Shown here: positions 58,211-64,000 of the stretch, piece after piece
How the letters are laid out: each line of letters begins with the position of its first letter
How positions within the stretch are numbered: the first letter of the stretch is position 1
Source: Epiperipatus broadwayi
Taxonomy: Eukaryota > Onychophora > Udeonychophora > Euonychophora > Peripatidae
Length of the DNA: 64,000 nt
Assembly (NCBI GenBank): GCA_028023455.1
Contig: JAQFVV010006231.1
Coordinates: 8,134,036 to 8,198,035, forward strand
Direction: 5' to 3'
Position numbers and translations under genes: made by a program
The notes under the pieces: generated by a model
What the model was told of the DNA's origin: nothing
What the model saw: only the letters and a program-made list of their open reading frames with translations
Databases searched by the model: none

Positions 58211-60812
58211 AGACTTTTAATTAGAATGTAGAAAGTTCATCTATGCTGATATAGGTTTGACTTATAGAAAAGTATATCAATAAGGTATGAAAAGATTGGA
58301 AATGCTTTTTAAAGACTGGGATCTCATTCATATCCTAATAAAGACAGTATGTTCAATTTTTTATCTAAACAAGGATCATCTTGTAATCTGAATATAAACT
58401 TTTTGTAATAATAGTTTGAAATACAATCTCACCTCTTGAGATTTTTAGGACTAATATTGGATTATAACTTTATTTATTTTCCTCATTTATATGTCTGTAG
58501 CAAAATTATTTTTTAGGAATAATCTCATTGGAAGGCTGGCTGATTCTCTACTTAGGGTTGTGATGTAAATACTTTATGACATTCTTTCTTACCACTAGAA
58601 TATTTTTCTGGTGAATATTATCTGCCTCTTTTTGAAGGAAAAAAAATCCTATATTAAACTTGTGGATACTCAAATGTTGGGAAAACCATTAAGTTACTTG
58701 ACAAAATGCCATCAGTAGAAAAATTTGAATGCCACTAAATGAGGTTATGATGAAAATATTTTACAGACACTAGCATATTCATTTGGTAAATACTGCACCT
58801 ACTTCAATAAAAAGTTCTCGTACTAAACTTTTGAAAATTAAATTTTACTATAAGAAATATTACTGGCATATTCAAATCTACTGTTTTGCATTGGTTTTCA
58901 TTTTTTTCACACCATCCTTCACTAGATATCAGAAGTTATTTTATAGAAAATGTTTAAGAATCTATAAAGCAAATCAGAAAGATTTGCCAATAATTCAAAA
59001 TATAATTTATTTATCTAAGATTTGATTCAAATTAAGATTCCTTTTTTGGATGTTCAACTAAGAATCTATCATTCAAAGAATCATGATGCAGAAATGAAAT
59101 TATTATGAGTTTTTAAACATTTTTTTTGTAAATCCAATAATAAATACCATTTGGATTTGATGTTCCTAGATTCATTTGAAATCTTATAAGATTGGAAAAC
59201 TCATAGATATTACATTTATTTGCTTCTTAAGTGGAATGTAGCAACCATTGATGTATATAAATGTAGCAAATATAAACCATTAACACCCATACAATTAATG
59301 ACTGTCAAATTTGTGGCTACAATGGGAGTGAATCAAGTCACTAATGCATTTATTTCTTAGGTGTAATCTCTAGGGTTCTTTGTATTTTGTTAATTGATTG
59401 AATATGATCAATTTTATAGTCTTGGAAAAATTATGATGTGAGGGGTTAAATAGCGTATGAAGTTTTTTTTTATGGTTGGTTGTAAGACCATAGGTTTCAT
59501 TGAGATTTTGAGAATATTAGTAATATAATTTCAAAAATATTTTATTTTCCATTATTATTATTATTATAAAATATTTAATATATTTTAATACTATCAAAAT
59601 ATGCCTATTATTGCTCACAATATTCATATTTTTTAATTATTTATGATTTTTAGTCCTTTGTTATGAACCAATTACTATCTTTTTGAACACATTAATTAAT
59701 ACAGTACTAAATAGAATTTTTTTTTTTGTTTTCTCCAAAGAATAATCAGTCTGAATAAATAAATGTTTTTCTATCTGGACATAGTGGTTTTTGTCCACAA
59801 TTCTGCATTAATTAACACTTGAAACAAATTATTAGAAATTAAAATACAAGTCAAACTATAACTGGTAGAAAGGAATTAGAAAATTCTAAATACTTATTTT
59901 TCAGTCAAATTATTGTAAAAAAGTTGTCAAAATTGTTTTTAATAATCTATTAAAGATCAATGTCTATATTTGATTACTTTATATTTTAGCTTTCAACATA
60001 AGTTAAAGTATAGTTAAATTGTGACATTATCATATTATTACAGAGGCTGAGTATACCAAATAGATTTTGATAGCAATTAAAGATATCTTTGAATAAGAAA
60101 CCACATTACATTACAAATATTGAAAAAACAGTATTCTAAAACTATTTTATTTATTGTTTTATGATGTAAATATTTTTTATACTTTAATTAGCAATTTCCC
60201 TAACAGATATTATAAAATATAGCAAATTTAATTTTCTAAATAAATAGCTTTATACTATTGATGCAAAATCAAATTAACATCTGATTTTTATTCATTTTGA
60301 ATTACTAATAAGAAATTCTTTTTACATCATATTTGAAATTCAAAATAGATTTAAAAATTTAAATTTAATTTCTGAGTTATTTGTGTGAAGTCAGTAGTAA
60401 ATGTATTAAAATTTTCTAAAACTAATTTCATTATAGTACTTTTTTTTTTTTTTTTGAAAGTAGGTCTAAAATCAAAGGGAAATGATTGGCTATCTTTAAT
60501 TCTGATACTTTTTGTCATCATCATTATTGATAGTTTGCCATTAATTATTACTAATTTTTAATACAGATTCTAGCAACATTGATCTTGTTACTTTTTTTTT
60601 TTTAATTTTCAAATAATGAAAAATTATTATGCATACAATTAGTAAATATATATATATGTCTGAACTAATTATAAAAATTAAAACAGGGTGGGAAGTGTTA
60701 TGGACAAAAACAATCCTCAGTTAAATTTTTATTGTTTGAATCATTTAAAATATATAATTTTTATACAAATAATCACATGCTTTAAATATTTGATTGTTAA
60801 TTTATATATATG

Positions 60813-60867
60813 CAGTGCCACTGCTTGGATGAGAAGCGCTTTTGTGCAATGTACATTTTAGCGCTCC
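60813..60867. repeat. Short dispersed repeat S, copy 2
   Basis: CAGTGCCACTG...GAAGCGCTTTTGTGCA...ATTTTAGCGCTCC aligns block by block with 7414-7466. Confidence 0.45.
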
Positions 60868-63800
60868 ATCCCCCACCCACCCTCCATTCTATGAAATAAA
60901 TTTTATAAATTAAAAGATGTTTTCCCCAGCCCTTTCAACAGGAAAAACTTGAAAATTTAGCTTTAGTCATTTAACTTGTTTGATAAACACCTTACATGTT
61001 TTATTTCTATAAAATAAACTTATAGATTAAAACATATACCAAAGTAAAACAAATTAATGATTAAAAAATAATTTTTCAAACAATAATTAAATAATATCTT
61101 AAAACAAAAATATTTATTTACTAAATTTGAAATTTTTAATTTTTTTTTTTCAAAAGTTTTCATATTATTTTTTGGACAAATCTGCAAAATTGTTAGTAAG
61201 AGGTGGGAGATATCTGCAAGTAAGATATTTTTTAAAAAATATCTAAGTGTTTTTATCATATTTAAAATAATCTTCCTTCCAACATACAGCCATAAAAACA
61301 TTACACTGCTCCTCTTTTCTTCCTGGGCCAGCTGTGATATTATACAAGTAATTTTACTTTTATTATACTTATCTTAAAAATATTATCTGCAGTCAGATTA
61401 TGATTCTTTGGAATGCATAACAAGAAGAAAAGAGAGTCAGGTTTGTCTCTTTTTTGGAGTACGATAGTTGTAAAAGCTAATGTAACTCTTATTCTTCTTT
61501 ACCAATATGTAGATCAACTTTAACTGGCATAACAATAATTTGTTAAAATAGTTAATAAAGTTATAGTCCTTCAATAATAAAATATTTACATTATTATTTA
61601 ATTTTCTGTGTGTGTATTATTCCATTACTAATACCTATAATTTATTATATATATAGTCTGATATTTTAAATTTTCATATTTACATTGTTTATTGGTGTAA
61701 CTTTTATATTTTATTAAATCCATTAAACTAGGTCAACTTTAAGTAACATGTCTGGTATAACTCTCTTATTTCATTTTTACCTACTAGTTAAAATAGTTTC
61801 TTGTTGTTTTTGATTTTTTTGTTTTAAAAATCCATTAGTTACTTTTAATTTTCTATTAAAAAACCACTTTTTGTTCAATAATAAAATATTTAAACTACTT
61901 TATTAATTTTTTTAATGTTTATTAATATCTAAGTTATATCATATATATTGTACTTTATTATACAGTTTGACACTATATAATTTAGCCAGGATTTATTTAA
62001 GGGAAGAAATATTAAATTTTTTTACTTAGATTGTTTATTCAATAAATTTTTAGAAGCCATTAAAACACCTTGCACCTTATTTTGTTTATTCATAGATTAT
62101 GTTGGATAACTATTTAAAAAATTCAAACACTTGTTTTGTTCCACTAGATACATTTTTTTAATTATACAATCTGCATTAAATAATATTGTTATCATGAAAT
62201 TTGTTAAAAATTGACTTAGTAAACTTATTTGGACCTAGTAAAAAGGTTACAATATATATAATAAGTATTCATATTCATTTTGTATGATTTTATTTAAGAT
62301 TATCATATATTAATCAAATGACAGGAATTAAAATGAATAATCAATAATTTCTTAGTATTTCCATGAACCCTTAAGTTTTAAAGTGATCACTTATATATTA
62401 ATATGAAAACTAAAAGATACACACATTCTTTTTTTTAACAAAAAAAAGTTTTATTTTCATTAGTGAATCATTAATATATTTACTTAATTAAATATTATAT
62501 TTCTTATATTTCAGCAATTTGTATATAGTCATTATCAAAGTCAAACTTTTGAAAAATACAAGAAAAACGAATTAAACCTTCAAAAGTATATTCTAATTTA
62601 ATCCTAAACTTTATTATTACTTCCATTAATTGATATAGAAAATAATCAAAATTTTAAAAATTAAAAAAAAAAGACATATATATATAACTTTAATTATATA
62701 TTTATATTTTCTCTTTAACACATTAAAAAAAATATATTTGTCATTTTATTACCCGTTGTATAAAAGTTTATTTAATTTACATCATATATTCTCAAATCCA
62801 TTAGTTTTCATACCTACTTTTTTTTAATATATCTTTGTAAAAATTCTCTTATTAAAAATTGTTTTTAAATAAATCACCCAATATAATATAAAATATCTTC
62901 ATGTAACTGCAATAATTGTGTTTCTGTAATAAAAATAATATGGAAAAGCTTTTTTAGCAAATATTTTTTTTTGCCTTTTTTAATGTGATGGAATTCTTTT
63001 AAAAATATTTGCTTGAAAAAAAAAAATTCTGTATTATTTTTATTATATATATAATTATTGGTACTGTATAAACATCTTATTTGAATATATGAAAAAACAG
63101 CATAATAGATTAAACATCTTTCTATTTTTGATGAAGTGATTTTTAATATCTAGTCCATTCATTTCCTAGAAATCTTTTGCTGCAGAAATCTTTTATCTCT
63201 ATATTTTATCATTTATATAGTTTTAATATTTTTACAAATATTGTGCAATTTATATTTTTCTTCTATATAATAATAAAATGGAAAATAATAAATTTACTAA
63301 AATCCTATTTATTAATGTTTATTTTTATTTGTTAATTTAAGTGAAGGATAATATTAATAATGTAATACAATTTATAATTTATTGAAAATATTTTTTAGGA
63401 CTTGCTTTTATGTATTGTTCAGAAATTGAAAAAAGATCATCTTTATGCGAATTTATTAATAACTTAGTAATGAATGAAAATAAATCCAGTTTTTCGAAAG
63501 AAGAATGTGTTTTCATAATAAAATAAAAGTCTAATATTGAAATTAAGAATTTAAAAATTTTTTAGTCATTTTTTTATAAGTATCAGTTGATAGCTTATAT
63601 TTTTATATGACCTTGTGCTATTTATAATTAAGAGTAAGTTAAAGCTAATTTAATTGATGGCTCAATAATAAAAATAAATGCATCAATAAAAAGAACTACT
63701 GAAAAATAATTTCCATTTTGTTTTTTATAATTATATTTACAGATGCACATTCATATAAAAAATACAGTTACTTTTAACAAGTAAATTTAATAAAATATGT

Positions 63801-64000
63801 GAATTTTCCAGAAAAACAGTGGAAAATATTTGTTATCATCTTCAGAGAAGAGACATTTAATATGAATAAACATATTTTCTCTTGGTTTTATTATAAATCA
63901 TATACTTGTTTAGAAATTAAGATATCAAATAGATAATCTTTTTTTGTATACATTTTGACTACCCAGCACCAATTTCTTTTGAAAATAATTCAACATGAAA

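Larger units (their letters stand above)
57601..64000. other. AT-rich noncoding DNA
   Basis: No gene recognised in this 6.4 kb. It contains a long (TA)n tract at 58131-58210, one copy of repeat S at 60813-60867 and many homopolymer runs. The frames at 58783-59025 and 61020-61301 are AT-biased, with no motif. Confidence 0.5.

Noticed and set aside
1-64000. CRISPR arrays, bacterial operons, prophage or plasmid features
   Set aside because: No spaced identical repeats with unique spacers, no dense coding, no ribosome-binding pattern. The window is eukaryotic.

Overview
This window looks like a stretch of an AT-rich metazoan, probably invertebrate, nuclear genome. It is dominated by decayed transposable elements and contains no intact host gene that I can defend. 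The evidence is the very low GC, long poly-A/T and (TA)n tracts, general scarcity of CpG outside a few islands, and several eukaryote-only element classes: Penelope-like retroelements with a GIY-YIG domain, RTE-type and other non-LTR retrotransposons, an LTR element with a primer binding site, hAT-type and TA-flanked DNA transposons, and foldback elements. I cannot name the species. A mollusc or chelicerate would fit, but that is a guess.

Layout. 1-9.3 kb is unique AT-rich DNA with a CpG-retaining island at about 3.25-5.2 kb. 9.3-9.76 kb is a degenerate tandem repeat. 11.47-13.23 kb is a 5'-truncated Penelope-like element with inverted terminal repeats and a 13-bp flanking duplication. 15.1-16.1 kb is a TA-flanked terminal-inverted-repeat element. 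16.8-17.15 kb is a 312-bp retroposon with a hammerhead ribozyme motif (family B). 19.2-25.1 kb is an internally deleted LTR retrotransposon with LTRs of about 1.75 kb, inserted into a dispersed repeat (R). 25.5-27.15 kb is a second, older Penelope-like element, also with inverted ends. RTE copies lie at 29.5-31.2 (-), 34.7-36.7 (-), 41.8-44.6 (+) and 49.9-51.0 (-) kb. The third of these carries two nested insertions, one of them a second family B copy. 46.3-47.7 kb is a different non-LTR reverse transcriptase remnant. 49.2-49.7 kb is a nested double foldback. 53.34-54.80 kb is a complete nonautonomous hAT element with an 8-bp target duplication. The last 9 kb is mostly featureless AT-rich DNA with one possible degraded exon near 57.2-57.6 kb.

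The most interesting signal is a set of small repeats that carry hammerhead ribozyme (HHR) cores. Family A has six copies plus one half copy, at 40.2, 40.6, 41.0, 53.6, 53.83, 54.3 and 55.1 kb. The 54.28 kb copy has the invariant CTGATGA and GAAA, a perfect 5-bp stem I, a stem II and a self-complementary stem III. Two direct family A motifs bracket a unit of about 474 nt, which is the architecture of a retrozyme (a small circular-RNA-producing retroelement). Family B has two copies with a different HHR. Both are flanked by 13-15-bp duplications, and each has lost different ribozyme positions. A weaker HHR-like motif lies at the end of the first Penelope-like element. The window may therefore hold both the presumed enzyme source (Penelope-like RT) and its nonautonomous ribozyme-bearing passengers.
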